From assembly GCA_037447605.1 (NCBI GenBank), contig CM074804.1:2705700-2752697 (forward strand): a stretch of 46,998 nucleotides of DNA, given 5' to 3'. The stretch comes from Zygnema circumcarinatum (lineage: Eukaryota; Streptophyta; Zygnematophyceae; Zygnematales; Zygnemataceae). Positions 11,311-23,786 of this stretch are shown here, in pieces (positions within the stretch are counted from its first letter, which is position 1; every line of letters begins with the position of its first letter). The position numbers were made by a program, and so were the translations under genes. Below the pieces are notes generated by a model, which was given only the letters and a program-made list of their open reading frames with translations, was not told the DNA's origin and ran no database searches.

Positions 11311-12981
11311 GCTCTCCGTTCCGTTTTCGCAGTTGAACGGTGCGGACTGACCTTCGCCGTCGGATCCATGGAACGAGCGCGGCGTTGGCGGAACTGCGGC
11401 GACGCGGGCGCGTGGGGAGGAACAGCCGGATGGACCCCTGCGCGCCGCGCCATCGCCGCGCCTCCTCGCCGGTCAGACGGTCCGCCCGCACGGCCGGCGT
11501 GTGGGCCACATGGAAACGGGCGGCGCGTACCGCGCCGGGACGGGAGGGAGAGAGAAAGAGAGCGGAGGGGGCGGACTGCCGCCGGGTCGTCGGACCGCGC
11601 GGTGGTGGCGCGGTGGCGCCCGCGCGAAGCCGTCAGGCGGGAGGGAGGGAGGGAGGGAAGGAAGGAGGCGGCCTCGAGCCGCGACGGACACCTCCGGGAT
11701 GCGCAGATCGTGCGGTCCTGCTGTGGGCTGCGGGAGGGGGCCTACTGGGGGGGTTACTGAGGGGCTTACTGCCTGCTTGGCTGCCTGCTGCAGAGCCGCC
11801 GGCTACCTGGTCAGTTTAACGCCTTTCACTCTATTATGTCCGCCAGCACTTCCTTGCTCGACGGGTTTTTCTTAAAGGTAAAGAAGTATCGTCATAAACA
11901 ATTAAAATATCTTCCTTGTTTCAAGTAAAATCGCCCAAGTAATTGATCAATGTTTCTCCTGAGTGATTTAGTAAGGGCTCTAGCCATTTGTAGACTTTGG
12001 TCAAAGACTGGACCGCACCGCGCTGCGACAACGACCGGCGTTCACCTCGCCATGGCGGGCGGCGCCACTCGATGGACCGCGCGGCCATGGACAGAAGCAC
12101 GCGAAGGGGAGTCCGGCGAGCCGACGAAATGTAGAGGCGATGCGAGCCGGTCCCAACTGCCCGCTGAAGGAGGACCGGGAGGAAAAACTATACCTAGGTC
12201 TCACACTGCCGTACAGCTCACAAAACAGCCGCTTTGGTCGCCAGCACGTGGGGCCCGCCCATCGCGCTGAGGGGCGGGAGGTCGTCGGGCGGTCAACAAA
12301 TGCCGCAGCCTCAAGATGGCGCACGGCTCATCTCTCAGCACCTTCTACTATGCAGCACACCGCCGTCAGCACGCGGGTGATTACACACGAATTATTCAAC
12401 ACAACATGGCACAAAACTCATCCAAAGGTTCCCTTTTCATTATCCGACTTCATATAATCATCATATGTAGTCTTAATGCCTCTCAAAGAACAAGAAAAAA
12501 AATAATTTCTGGCTAGATTTCAGACTTTCGCAGTTCTTATGAAGCCAGAATCTCGGCGGAGGAGAGTGAGGTGCGGAGGACTTCAAACCCCGCGAGGGAC
12601 CCTTCCGTGAATTGTACACCAAACCGCGCACTGGAACTACTACGATTCACATGCGAACGGAAGGGACCCCGTTCAGACTGTGTAGTCTCGTGACACAACA
12701 CGGAACGGCGGGTAACACCCGCCGTCCGATTTCTGCAGGTGCGACCGCCCCAGTGCGCCGACACGCGCACCGACACGCGCGCTACACGACAAGATTCCAT
12801 CCTCTCGACAAAGATTTGCGGCGCCGCCTCACCGCGGTGGAGCCCACCGGCCGCCGCCCTGACTCGGACGGCCCCTGACAGGCGGAGCGGCGCGCTCTGA
12901 CGGGGTCCCCTTCAGCGGCCAATCGCGAGGCGGGAATGGTTGCCGGGAGACCGACCAGGGCCAGAAATTGAAGAAGTGAGT
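11311..12981. other. GC-rich intergenic region, no gene seen
   Basis: The stretch is GC- and CpG-rich up to about 12330, with a GGGA/GGAA microsatellite near 11640-11670. Open frames are Arg/Gly/Pro-rich by composition and show no domain or motif. From 12330 to 12981 composition is mixed. A first exon of an unrecognised gene cannot be excluded. Confidence 0.45.
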
Positions 12982-12989
12982 TTACTCAA

Positions 12990-13907
12990 GGGTAGTGATA
13001 TTTCCACCCCTTTTTTGGATCCAAACACCCCTTCCCGGCCGGGCAGAGTTCAAAAAGGATTAAAAACGGAAAATGCTTTCTTCACACCTTTTTGGAATCG
13101 ATACCACCCTCCATCGGCAGATTTTATTTCTGCGAAACAAGGAAAATGATAACCCGTCACCCCATTTGAATATCCCGCCTACCTGAATTTTTTTTCACGC
13201 GTGCGGTCAATCGCAGCCGTCGATTCCCTCGCAGATCGCAACACGGCAGATCACTATTTGATCTGCAGCCGGGCTCGGTCACAGCGCATGGCACGTGCCG
13301 ACGTATCCCGCCAAAAGTCCTCTCAAACGTTTGTCCGTACAAATGTCGTACGGTCGAACTTGAGGAACCCAAAAAATCGTACATTGAGATCTTAAACCAA
13401 TCAAAATTTTCCACGTCGAAAATTAAACACGTGGCAGATGTTGATTGGCTGAGAGCTAACAATGACGAGATCTCGGGCCGAGGGACGCGCGCACTCGCAC
13501 GTGCGATCCGGCTTTGGCGGGACTCGTGGGCGCTTTCCATTCGCTAAGATCGAGCCCGGCTGCAGATCGAACGGTGATCTGCAGTGGTGTGATCTGCGAG
13601 GGAATCGACAGCTGCGATTGACACACATTACGTGGTGGACGAATCTGCCGCTCCGAGCGGATTCGGGCAGGCAGATATTTCTTTCCCGCAAAAAAAAAAT
13701 TCAGGCAGGCGGGATACAGTATTCAAAATGCGATGACGGGGTATCATTTTCCTTGGTTAGCAAAAATAAAATCAGCCGACGGAAGAAGGTGGGTATCGAT
13801 TCCAAAAAGGTGTGAAAAAAGCATTTTCTGTTTTTAATCCCTTTTGAACTCTGCCCGGCCGGGAAGGGGTGTTTGGATCCAAAAAAGGGGTGGAAATATC
13901 ACTACCC
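12990..13907. mobile_element. foldback TIR element 1 (non-autonomous, 8-bp TSD)
   Basis: The 918-bp element begins GGGTAGTGATATTTCC and ends with the reverse complement. The two halves are imperfect inverted copies over most of their length, so it is essentially a foldback structure. It is flanked by exact 8-bp duplications TTACTCAA at 12982-12989 and 13908-13915. It has no coding capacity. Its outer TIR of about 120 bases matches the TIR of the 3.2 kb element at 20584, which makes it a likely non-autonomous relative. Confidence 0.88.
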
Positions 13908-13915
13908 TTACTCAA

Positions 13916-14276
13916 TTTCTCAATTCTCTCAACCTTATGGAATAGGGTTGAACTTTGAACACTCGAGGTCGACGTTTTCTATATAAAGGAGGCGAAAAGT
14001 TTAAGAAAAAAACTTCAGAGGGACTCGATTGGTTCGATCGCAGGTGTGGATTCTACTTTCTGCCACGTTGGTTCGTGCGATTCGAGGGATCCGGTTAACG
14101 TGGGCCCCAGTTTTGCCGTACGACTGTCCCCGCGAGGCGATCAACAATTTCTGTACGAAACTCCAGGTCGACACGCTTTACGATCCGCTAAAATCTCATT
14201 GTTGATCGGTGAACCAAAGGAAAACTCAAATTGAACACGAACGATAATTACTGATCAATGTTTAATTGGTTCTCCT
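13916..14276. other. spacer between the two foldback elements
   Basis: This 360-base stretch is single copy in the window. It contains a TATATAAAG sequence at 13980-13988 that could serve as a TATA box, and a short open frame after it (14046-14234) with no recognised similarity. No gene is called. Confidence 0.35.
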
Positions 14277-14284
14277 AAAAACTA

Positions 14285-15220
14285 GGGTAGTGATATTTCC
14301 ACCCCTTTTTTGGATCCAAACACCCCTTCCCGGCCGGGCAGATTTCAAAAGGGATTAAAAAAGGAAAATGCTTTTTTCACACCTTTTTGGAATCGATACC
14401 CACCTTCCGTCGGCTGATTTTATTTTTGCTAACCAAGGAAAATGATACCCCGTCACCGCATTTTGAATACTGTATCCCGCCTACCTGAATTTTTTTTTTG
14501 AGGGAAAGAAATATCTGCCTGCCCGAATCCGCTCGGAGCGGAAGATCCGTCCGCCACGAGATCGTTCGCGGGTGTCCGTCCTTAACACGTGTGTGTCAAT
14601 CGCAGCTGTCGATTCCCTCGCAGATCGCACCACTGCAGATCACCGTTCGATCTGCAGGCGGGCTTGATCTCAGCGAATGGAAAGCGCCCACGAGTCCCGT
14701 CAAAGCCGGATCGCACGAACGAGTGCGCTCGTACCTCGGCCCGAGATCTTGTTCTATTGTCAGCTCCCAGCCAATCAACATTTGCCACGTGTTAAATTTT
14801 TGACGTGGAAAATTTTGATTGGTCCAAACTCTCAATGTACAAATTTTTTGGTACGACCGTACGATATTTGTACGGACAATTTTTTTAGACGACTTTGGCG
14901 GGATACGTGGGCCCGTGCCAGTCGCTGTGAACGAGCCCGGCTGCAGATCAAATAGTGATCTGCCTCGTTGCGATCTGCGAGGGAATCGACGGCTGCGATT
15001 GACCGCACGCGTGAAAAAAAATTCAGGTAAGCAGGATATTCAAATGGAGTGAAGGGTTATAATTTTCCTTATTTCGCAAAAATACAATCTGCCAATGGAG
15101 GGTGGGTATCGATTCCAAAAAGGTGTGAAAAAAGCATTTTCCGTTTTTAATCCTTTTTGAAATCTGCCCGACCGGGAAGGGGTGTTTGGATCCAAAAAAG
15201 GGGTGGAAATATCACTACCC
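14285..15220. mobile_element. foldback TIR element 2 (non-autonomous, 8-bp TSD)
   Basis: The 936-bp element has the same ends as element 1 and exact 8-bp duplications AAAAACTA at 14277-14284 and 15221-15228. Its left arm matches the reverse complement of the right arm of element 1, so the two copies sit in opposite orientation. It carries no coding sequence. Confidence 0.88.
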
Positions 15221-15403
15221 AAAAACTATATTATTGAGAAAAAAACAACAGGCTGCGGATCAAGATCCTCGTGCGTTGCCTTTTTATAGAAATGTCTTCG
15301 AACCTTAATTATGTGAAGTGAACTGAAACGGAAACTGATCGAACACATAAGCTGTTTAATATTGTGTTCTGTTCAGTTGCGCGAGGTGCGATTTAACCAA
15401 TTA

Positions 15404-15930
15404 GAATGCACCACGTGGCCACTTTTAACACGCTGCGACACATACCCTATTTACAACAATACGTCCCGTAAAACATTCAAAACGAGCGCTGTCGTACATA
15501 GAAAACGACACGTGGCAATGACAGAATGGGAACGCAATATACCCCATTTTCTGCGCATTCGATCCAACGAAACGCACAGCCAATCAGGACGCGCGACGTG
15601 GCAACGTCAGACTCGCGGCAACTATACCCCATTTTCATTAAATCCATCTTTGACAACCTAACCGAATCCGTACGCCACATAAAACATCAAAATCGAACGC
15701 TGTCGTACGTAGAAAACGACCCGTGGCAATGACAGAATGGGAACGCGATATACCCCATTTTCTGCGCATTTGATCCAACGAAACGCACAACCAATCAGCA
15801 CGCGCGACGTGGCAACGTCAGAATCGCGGCAACTATACCCCATTTCCATTAAATTAATCTTTGACGACATAATCGAACCCGTCGTACGGATCAAAACGAT
15901 GACTAAGCTTTTGCCTACGGCAACGCAAAA
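15404..15930 (+). repeat. tandem ~215-bp repeat block A (CCAAT / ACGTGGCA type)
   Basis: Two tandem copies of a unit of roughly 215 bases. Each contains TATACCCCATTTTC, CCAATCAG and a GACGTGGCAACGTCAG stretch. The block starts ATGCACCACGTGGCC and ends in an AAGCTTTTGCC stretch. The whole block recurs in the same orientation at 19741-20252. It has no coding capacity. Confidence 0.8.
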
Positions 15931-17540
15931 GAGGGAGGTTAGATTTGTACCGTGATGAAGTGACAGAAATTCCACGTAGCTTGGCACAGCAGAAACCAAC
16001 GACGTCCAAGCCAAACTGAACGCAAATGATCAACGAACAAAACTATTTATTAAGTCACATCAAATAAGGCTGTCGTAACAATGGATTCGGCAACGGCTAC
16101 CGTTTGTCAAACTACAAATAGAGCTGTTACGTATCTGTCAAACACGACACGGTACGTTAGAGCGGTTTTTAATTTGACCAACACGCATGACCGCTTCGGG
16201 CTGTCAACCTAACCATTCCAAATCTTGCGGTCCATAGTTTGACAACACAAGCTGTTACGGTTTACCAACACATACCGGTACAAACATCCCGTTTCAAGCA
16301 TTGTCAACCGACAATCACAATCCTGCGATTGCAAAAATCGTACAAAAATGGACCCACATCCTCGTCCACAACGATTGTCCAAATACAGCCGTTTCGTGCC
16401 AGTACGGTGACGGCGACGGTTGACCTACCGATTGCCCTCCCCGTTGTAGAGAGAGAGATCCTTTTGACCGCCGTGTCTCTTTTCGCTTATTTTCTCCGCT
16501 ACCGTCCCATGCCTGTTCAGACCAGATTCAAGGATCCACGCATGAGTGGTCCACATGGCAATCCTTACTTGATTCTGTGAGCCGAGCATTCCAGGCGACT
16601 CCACCGGACGCTTCTTCCGCCGCTGTCTGCCGCTGGGCGAACAAAAATTGACGGAAAAGGAAAGTTACGAAAAGTCAAGGCTAACCGGTCGGGCCGCAAG
16701 GCCGCGATTCGCGCTGTCAGAGCGCGCCAGAAATGCGATGAACGACGCCGCTGCCGGTGTCGATACGCCAGCGCTGCCGCTGGCGCGACACGCTAGTCCA
16801 CCCGCCGAACGTGAACCTGCTAGATACCTCTAGCGCCGACACACACGACGGTCTGCCATCGCATGCAACCGCCATCGGCTCGCAAGAGCCACGCTGCGCC
16901 TCGCCACCGCCCCCGCCATTTGGTTATTGTTCGCCTTTCGGGCGGGCGCCATACAAGCGGGTCGGCCGCTGGCTAAGCCGTATCCGCTGGCCGTATGCGT
17001 CGCAGATGAATCCACGCCGCCGGTGTCGCGACCGCCACTCGTCAGCGCGAATTTTGCACCGTCCGGACAGCCACTATTGATTCATGATGATCGCCGCCAT
17101 CCCTCGGCCATGAGACACCGCGTAGTCGTGACGCCGCGTGGAGCCGCGCACCACGCGTGCCGCTTCGGGTATTGTCAACCGACAATCACAAACCCGCGAT
17201 TACGAAAAACGTAAAAAAAAGGGAACCGAAATAGAGCCAAATAGGGCCGTTTCGGGCCCGTACGGGGACGTCAAGGCCGTTTCGAGGAGGAACTTCTACG
17301 GAACAACCGCGATATCATCTTCCCAGTTCTCCACCTCCACCCGAGTTCCATTTCTTACACTCGCCTGTCTAGCTCAGAAATTGCTGGTGGTGCTTGTCAG
17401 CTGTTTCTGCTCAGAATCAGTCAGAATCAAACCTTATAGCCGCTATGTTTCTTCCGCTCTAATGCCGCGAACAACTGCTGCATTTCTTCCTACCAGAGAA
17501 ACCGAAATGACCGACAAATAATGATTGGTGGAGGAGGAGG
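15931..17540. other. repeat-rich intergenic region, no gene seen
   Basis: A direct repeat of about 120 bases, marked by TTGTCAACCGACAATCACAA, occurs near 16297-16420 and again near 17173-17290. Between them lies CpG-rich sequence with no recognisable protein. No gene is supported. Confidence 0.45.
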
Positions 17541-17760
17541 AGGAAAGAGGAAGGAGGAGGAAGGAACATGGAGTGTGGTGAAAGGGAGAATGGTGGAAGG
17601 GCGAAGGAAGAAAAAGGAGAGGGTGTTGAGGAAGGAGGAGGAGGAAGGAGGGTGTTGAGGAGGAAGGCGGAGGAAGGAACATGGAGTGTGGTGAGAGGGA
17701 GAATGGTGGAAGGGCGAAGGAAGAAGTTGAAGAGGGTGTTGAGGAAGGATGGAGGCTACT
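17541..17760 (+). repeat. purine-rich minisatellite, two ~110-bp units
   Basis: The phrase GGAACATGGAGTGTGGTGA followed by GGGAGAATGGTGGAAGGGCG occurs at about 17562 and again at about 17674, inside an almost pure purine strand. Confidence 0.75.
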
Positions 17761-17856
17761 AATCCAACATGTCAGCCACTAGTCTCATTACCTGTCCGTC
17801 TCAATTGGGCTGTACCAATCAGAAGTCACGTTGTCTGTGGATACTGATTTTCTCAG

Positions 17857-18002
<146 letters not shown>

Positions 18003-18200
18003 ATTTTCGTGTGTGACTTTTACAAACAAAAAAGTCAACAAACTAACAAGTCAGTCAGTCAGTCAATCAGTCTGTGAGTCCGTCTGTCAGTCAGTCAGTG
18101 TTTGTCAGTCAGTCGGCGAGTCAGTCAGTCAGCTAGGTTGTCTGTCCATAGTCAGTCAGTCCTCTGGACTTTTTTACAGTCCTGTGGACTTTAAAGATTT

Positions 18201-18280
18201 TGCTGGAAATCGCTGGAAATCGCTGGAAATCGCTGGAAATCGCTGGAAATCGCTGGAAATCGCTGGAAATCGCTGGAAAT
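18201..18280 (+). repeat. decanucleotide tandem repeat (CGCTGGAAAT)8
   Basis: Eight exact-length units of CGCTGGAAAT, the first starting TG instead of CG, followed by decayed copies to about 18330. Confidence 0.95.
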
Positions 18281-18398
18281 TTTGAAAAGCTGGAAATTTT
18301 AAAATCCTGGACATCTGGAAATTTGGACATTTCGCAGTTTTGAAAATTACCAAAAAAAAAAAAAAAAATGATAAAAATGACATCATGATGTACATAAC

Positions 18399-18760
18399 GT
18401 TCGTACTTACGCTTGACTTATGTGTTTTATAGCAAATAACCATGGACAGATTTCGGAAGGACCCGGTCCTGGAGATGACGATGTTCAAAAAGATCGAGAA
18501 AATTTCGGAAACATAAGATCATGATGAAAAAAGGTTCGTACTTACGCTCACACTCTTGCATTGTATAGCAAATAACCCTGGAAAGATTTCGGAAGGACCC
18601 GGTCCTGGATATAGCGATGTTCGAAAAGATCGAAAAAATTTCGGAAACATAAGATCTTCATGAAAAAAGGTCCGTACTTACGCTCACACCCATGTATTGT
18701 ATAGCAAATAACCCTGGAAAGATTTCGGAAGGACCCGGTCCTGGATATGGTGATGTTCGC
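18399..18760 (+). repeat. ~134-bp tandem repeat, three units
   Basis: Units begin near 18399, 18534 and 18668. Each holds TTCGTACTTACGCT (TCCGTACTTACGCT in the third), a TAGCAAATAACC stretch and GGAAGGACCCGGTCCTGGA, which has a palindromic core. The third unit is cut off. No coding potential. Confidence 0.85.
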
Positions 18761-18832
18761 ATTCTTTACATTTTCTTCATCATTTTCTTCATCTTTTTCT
18801 TCATCATTTTCTGATTTTTTTTTTTCATTTTT

Positions 18833-18835
<3 letters not shown>

Positions 18836-18872
<37 letters not shown>

Positions 18873-19223
18873 AGACAGTGTGTGTGTGTGGGTGAATGTG
18901 TGTGTGTGTGAGTGTATGTGTGAGTGATTATTTTCGTGTGTGACTTTTACAAACAAAAAAAAAAAAAAACAAAAAATCAAACTAATAAATACAACATGAG
19001 GCCACATGTTGTAATATTTAGATTGATTATGTTTTTTTTTTCTTTTTCTGTGAGTGTGAATGTGAGTGTGTGTGTGTGTGTGTATGTGAGAGAGAGTGTG
19101 TGTGTGTGGGTGAATGTGTGTGTGTGTGTGTGAGTGTGTGTGTGGGCGTGTGTGTGTGTGTGTGTGTGTTTGTGTGTGTGTGTATTTTTGTGTGTGACTT
19201 TTACAAACAAAAAAACAAAAAAC
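18836..19223 (+). repeat. two further TG arrays with the shared tail
   Basis: TG-rich arrays at about 18836-18930 and 19064-19190 are each followed by the same GTGTGACTTTTACAAACAAA tail and then by a near-palindrome, ACAACATGAGGCCACATG, at 18991 and again near 19246. The pair looks like a tandem duplication of about 255 bases. Confidence 0.8.
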
Positions 19224-19255
19224 AAAAAATCAAACTAATATATACAACATGAGGC

Positions 19256-19731
19256 CACATGTTGTAATATTTAGATTGATTGTGTTTTTTTTTTTATCCA
19301 CACACAAACTGCAAGACAGAATGTGGCCACATTCTGTCGGCGCAGTTTGTGTGTGGTTTTTTTTTGGTTTTTTTCCCATTTTAGGGCTACGTGGCAACAC
19401 CTGATTGGATAACAGACATCCAAAAACACACTACAGTACCAACGTGGCAATTTCTGACTGGATAAGAATTATAACTAATTCCGTTCGTGCTCATGTTGTA
19501 ATATTTAGATTGATTTTTTATTTTTGTTAAAAAACCACACACAAACTGCGAAAACAGAATGAGGCCTCATTCTGTTTTCGCAGTTTGTGTGTGGTTTTTT
19601 TTTGGTTTTTTTCCCATTTTAGGCCTACGTGGCAACACCTGACTGGATAACAGACATTCAAAAACACACTACATTTCCAAGGTGGCAATTTTTGACTGGA
19701 TAAGAAGTATAACAGATTCCGTTCGTGCTAA
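19256..19731. repeat. ~240-bp tandem repeat, each unit with a long palindrome
   Basis: Unit 1 (19256-19491) and unit 2 (19492-19731) share ATGTTGTAATATTTAGATTG, a palindrome flanked by A and T runs, and CTACGTGGCAACACCTGA. The palindrome in unit 1 (19298-19356) is imperfect. In unit 2 it is perfect over 72 bases (19529-19600), centred on AGGCCT. Such DNA can extrude a cruciform. Confidence 0.9.
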
Positions 19732-19740
19732 CAAATAGGA

Positions 19741-20252
19741 ATGCACCACGTGGCCACTTTAAACACTCTGCGCAAATACCCTATTTACAACAATACGTCC
19801 CGTAAAACATTCAAACCAAAAACTGTCGTACATAGAAAAAGACACGTGGCAATGACAAAATCAGAAACGATATACCCCATTTTCTACGCATTCGATCCGA
19901 CGAAACGCACAACCAATCAGAACGCGCGACGTGGCAACGTCAGACTCGCGGAAATTATACCCCAATTTCATTAAATTCATCCTTCACAACCTAACCGAAT
20001 CCGTACGCCACATAAAACACGCCGTCGTACGTACAAAGTGACACGTGGCAATGACAGAATAAGTACGCGATCTACCCCATTTTCGGCGCATTCGATCCAA
20101 CGAAAAGCACAACCAGTAAGGACGCGCAACGTGGCAAAGTCAGACTCGCGGCAACTATACCCCATTTTCATTAAATTAATCTTTGACAACATAATCGAAC
20201 CCGTCGTACGGATCAAAACGACCGCAAAGCTTTTGCCTACGGCAACGCAAAA
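19741..20252 (+). repeat. tandem ~200-bp repeat block B (copy of block A)
   Basis: This repeats the block at 15404-15930 in the same orientation, from ATGCACCACGTGGCC to the AAGCTTTTGCC end, with point changes and small deletions. It again contains two units with CCAATCAG-like and ACGTGGCA motifs. Confidence 0.82.
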
Positions 20253-20583
20253 ATTAGTAACTCATTTCTCATTTCTCAAAATGAATAGTGTTCACAAATG
20301 TAGAGTTCTTTTTTCGAGGAACTGGTTTTGAAAGTTTGTATATGTTTGAGAATCCGAAATCTTTAATTTCTTTTTCTCTCAACCTGTTCGGTTTTACGGT
20401 ATTGGGGCTAGGGATGGATTAGTTACGATTATATATTATATATTATAATAATAACGCCTTTACAACATGTACGGTCGTACGGTCCTACGACTGTACGGTA
20501 TTATGCGGCCCGAGCACGAGCAGACAGAGAAAACCAGACGAACGCATTTCGCAATGTAGCACAAGATAAGTGGGGTTAAACAA

Positions 20584-23500
20584 GGGTAGTGATATTTCCA
20601 CCCCTTTTTTGGATCCAAACACCCCTGCCCGGCCGGGCAGACATAAAAAAGGACAAATAACGGAAAATGGCGTTTTCACACATTCTTAGAATCGATACAA
20701 CACCTTTTTCCGTCGGGCAAATTTTATTTTACAAAAAAAAGGTCGAAACCCTAAAGAGTGCGTCCGCCCTGCCCCATCAACCCCTCCCTTCAAGCAGTTC
20801 GCGCGACGCACCAGATGATGGAGTTCGCCACGCGGGAGGAGTTGATTGAAAATCTCAGGAACAGCCATAAACAGGAAGGAGTGGTACTCACCGTCAAGAG
20901 GAGCAAGGAGAAACGGGTGGTCCTAAAGTGTGACCGAGGTGGGCTGTATGAAAACCGTTTAAACTTGACAGATGGAACTCGTCAAAGGAAAACGCATACA
21001 AGACTCACTAACTGTGAGTTTGAAATCATATGCTCATCACTAAAGGGTGTTTGGGCAGTTCGCAAAATTTGCGGCAGTCACAACCATGAGCTAGATGTCA
21101 ACTTGGCAGGCCATGCAGTTGACACGACGCTTAAGCAGTCCAGAGAAGGCTAGAGTGCGAGCACTTAGTGGCCAAGGCTTGGCACCAAAGAATGTTATCA
21201 CCGTTTCTTCGGTAGCATTTCAAACAGCTGGCCAGTCAGCCTGTGATTACCTACAATCCAGCTTAAGGTTGCTCGAAGAGAGGAGCAGAGACCCAGACCC
21301 ATCAAGCATTAATGTGAGCTTAATCTCCTCGCATCTAACTATTTCAAGAAGGCACGGCCGTGGGAGGCGGTTGATTGCGGTGTTCTTTATGCACCAATCA
21401 TCGTAACACATGTGCCACATTCAATACGCCTTCTTTGGATCGCGACCTACAAGACTAGCGAAGCTACATGCTCTAATGAACGCTGTCGCATCACATCCAC
21501 GTATGCAACATTTAATGCCGGCTTTGGCGCTCATGCACGGTGAAACCAGAGTATACACCGGTTTTGCAACAATTTTCTGGTTATTGGGAACTCCTAAGGT
21601 CCCATGCACTGACCGGTAGTTGGCTTTAAATTTAACGGATCAGCATTAAGTCTTTTCCGGCCGCCACAATATCCTTTTGTTGCTGGCATATTAATAAAAC
21701 GCTATAATCGCGAAGATAAGCTCGATGTCGAACGGGAGTGAGCTTACGGCTTACGGAATCGCTGTCTCGAAAGCAAATCGTTGAACTCTTTGGAGGCGCT
21801 TTAGGTGCGCTTTTAAAAGAGACTTCTGCTTAAAAAGTCACCCAAACCGGCCACATTACGCTAACAAAGACATGGACGCCATACAAGGAGAGATTTGTAG
21901 CATGCTTTGTAGATGAGTTTTACCCTTTTGGTAATGCTGACATCTCGAAAGAGAGGGAAACCATCATAAGATCGCTCATATCTCAAAGGAACATCGCACT
22001 TATTTCCCGCAACAAAGCGTCAGCTTGCGCCGGCTAATCAACGTGTAGAACTCACGTCGCTATCGGTAGCGTAAACAACGATCGCACATCGCTTCAACCA
22101 TCATCAAGCTTCAAGGATTTGATCTTCAAGGTTTAATTCCGCTTTGACAAACCGCTGAAATGTTAAACCGGGCCGAAATGGGGATACGAAGAGCAGACAT
22201 GCGATGCGCTTCCTCCGTGAAGTTTCATGGGACTACCCTGCCATCATTATATTCGGGTCATGAAACCAAAACTCCAATCTACTTACAAGATATTCATGAA
22301 AGCAAAGTGGCTATTGATCGTGAATCCTTTACTTTTCCTGCAAAGCCAGCCAAATTTAGCCAAGGCCACCATATGAACCATTTATGGAGAAGATGACGTG
22401 TACTTTACAAGAAGCGCCTCTGTTGGGAATCCTCGCAAAACTTTGATGGCTCAGCCTTTAGTGGGAAGTCCTCGATACTGTAAGCTCCAAATTCAAGAGC
22501 CTTTAGGGGTTGTAGTTAAGAAACGCAGACTAAAGAGGTTCCTTAAGAAGAAGACAAAGTTTGATCATCGAGATAAATCACTTTGAATATGTAGAAGGAC
22601 CTATGTAGGGTTTGTAAATAAGCAGGCATACCCGTAATCCTGCTCGCAAAAAGTGATCACCATCGGCGAAGGACCTTCCCACCGCCGAGGGGCAGGGTGG
22701 CTGAAATGTTTTAGGGTAAGTTTCTACCCTTAACTTTTTTTGTCCTAAGTCCTTTGCAATGAGTTCTTTAAGTGTCCTTTTATGCAGTTGTTTTTATACC
22801 CAAAATACCGTGGTTTGGGGAGGGCCGGCAGTGGGGGGTGTTAAGCTGTCATGAAAACAACATCCTGGGCGATAGAGCTTCAATAACATCCATCTAGAGG
22901 CGAGAGAGCGATCACAAGAGAGTACAAAATCAAGTAACAAAAGAGTTTGTTTTAGATTGTAGTAATTTCTTGCTTAATCTTTTGCCTATTTACACACCTC
23001 GGCCGCCAGTTGACAAGTGGAATAACCAAAGCTCGCATCGTAGAACCAATTCTATCTTGAGGAACAAATTCGCCTCACGAAGGCAAGTAGAACCCTATGG
23101 AACATAATTTGTGTTCAAGAAGTCGATTCACCAAACAATGTAAGCTTTATGTTCTAGAGGATGTATGTTAAGCCTTACAACCTATGGGGCTTACAACCTA
23201 TGGCTTGCTCTGGCGATGGCCATGCTCAATATGAAGCCATGCCCATGGTCGACCCCATCCATAAGTCCATAATGGCCCGACTGAAAAAATTTCCATGTAA
23301 CATAGCCAGCTTCGCAACCTTGGCCTCGATCTTAGTCGGGCTTTTGGTCTTGTTCCGTGGGGCGCCATAACATAGACCATAAACTACCAAGTTAATCGGC
23401 CGCACATCGAAGGCCGGCCTTGGACCTATACTATTGAGTTATCCGGGCCACGTACAATTTGTACACGCGTCGCGGTTCCCGCTTGATCTTACGCCCTCGA

Positions 23501-23786
23501 TTTATCGGCGAGTAGGAGGTTCTGATCGTGAGCTTTAACCTCAACTGCTAACCGGGATAGGATGTCATGACAATACTGCACAATGTGAAATGTAAATCAA
23601 TGCAAGTACGCGACATCTTGTGGCAGGGTTTCACCTTTTTTGTAAAATAAAAATTTGCCCGACGGAAAATGTGTTGTATCATTCTAAAAAGGTGTGAAAA
23701 CGCCATTTTCCGTTATTTGTCCTTTTTATGTCTCACCGGGGCCGGCAGGGGTGTTTGGATCCAAAAGGTGGAAATATCACTACCCC
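20584..23786 (+). mobile_element. 3.2 kb TIR element encoding a FAR1/MULE-like transposase
   Basis: Left end GGGTAGTGATATTTCC and an inverted copy at the right, with TIRs of about 160 bases (20584-20743 and 23625-23786). The right end has one extra C. Target duplication TTAAACAA lies at 20576-20583 and 23787-23794. The unoccupied site is visible in the other LTR at 31320-31327, which proves the insertion boundaries. The terminal 50 or so bases match the two foldback elements at 12990 and 14285. It contains a broken transposase gene. Long TIRs and the transposase type point to the Mutator/MULE superfamily, though the 8-bp duplication is one base shorter than the usual nine. Confidence 0.85.
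20815..22586 (+). pseudogene. decayed FAR1/MULE-like transposase
   Basis: The first open frame starts MMEFATREEL at 20815. It carries a WRKY-GCM1/FAR1-type zinc-finger pattern: Cys near VVLKCDRGG, then TNCEFEIICSS, WAVRKI and the HNHELD signature. It breaks near 21153. The next frame (21095-21406) reads SSPEKARVRALSGQGLAPKN and ends RLIAVFFMHQSS, matching the linker and start of the MULE DDE region in FAR1-like proteins, but the catalytic core that follows is shifted and stopped. A basic stretch, KKRRLKRFLKKK, near 22530 resembles the end of such proteins. It is clearly non-functional. Confidence 0.7.

Noticed and set aside
12990-15220. Similar small open frames in the two foldback elements
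   Set aside because: They recur only because the elements are copies of each other, and they lack any domain or consistent frame between arms.
22840-23600. Possible solo LTR starting TGTTAAGCTGTC inside the 3.2 kb TIR element
   Set aside because: No matching end or target duplication could be found by eye.
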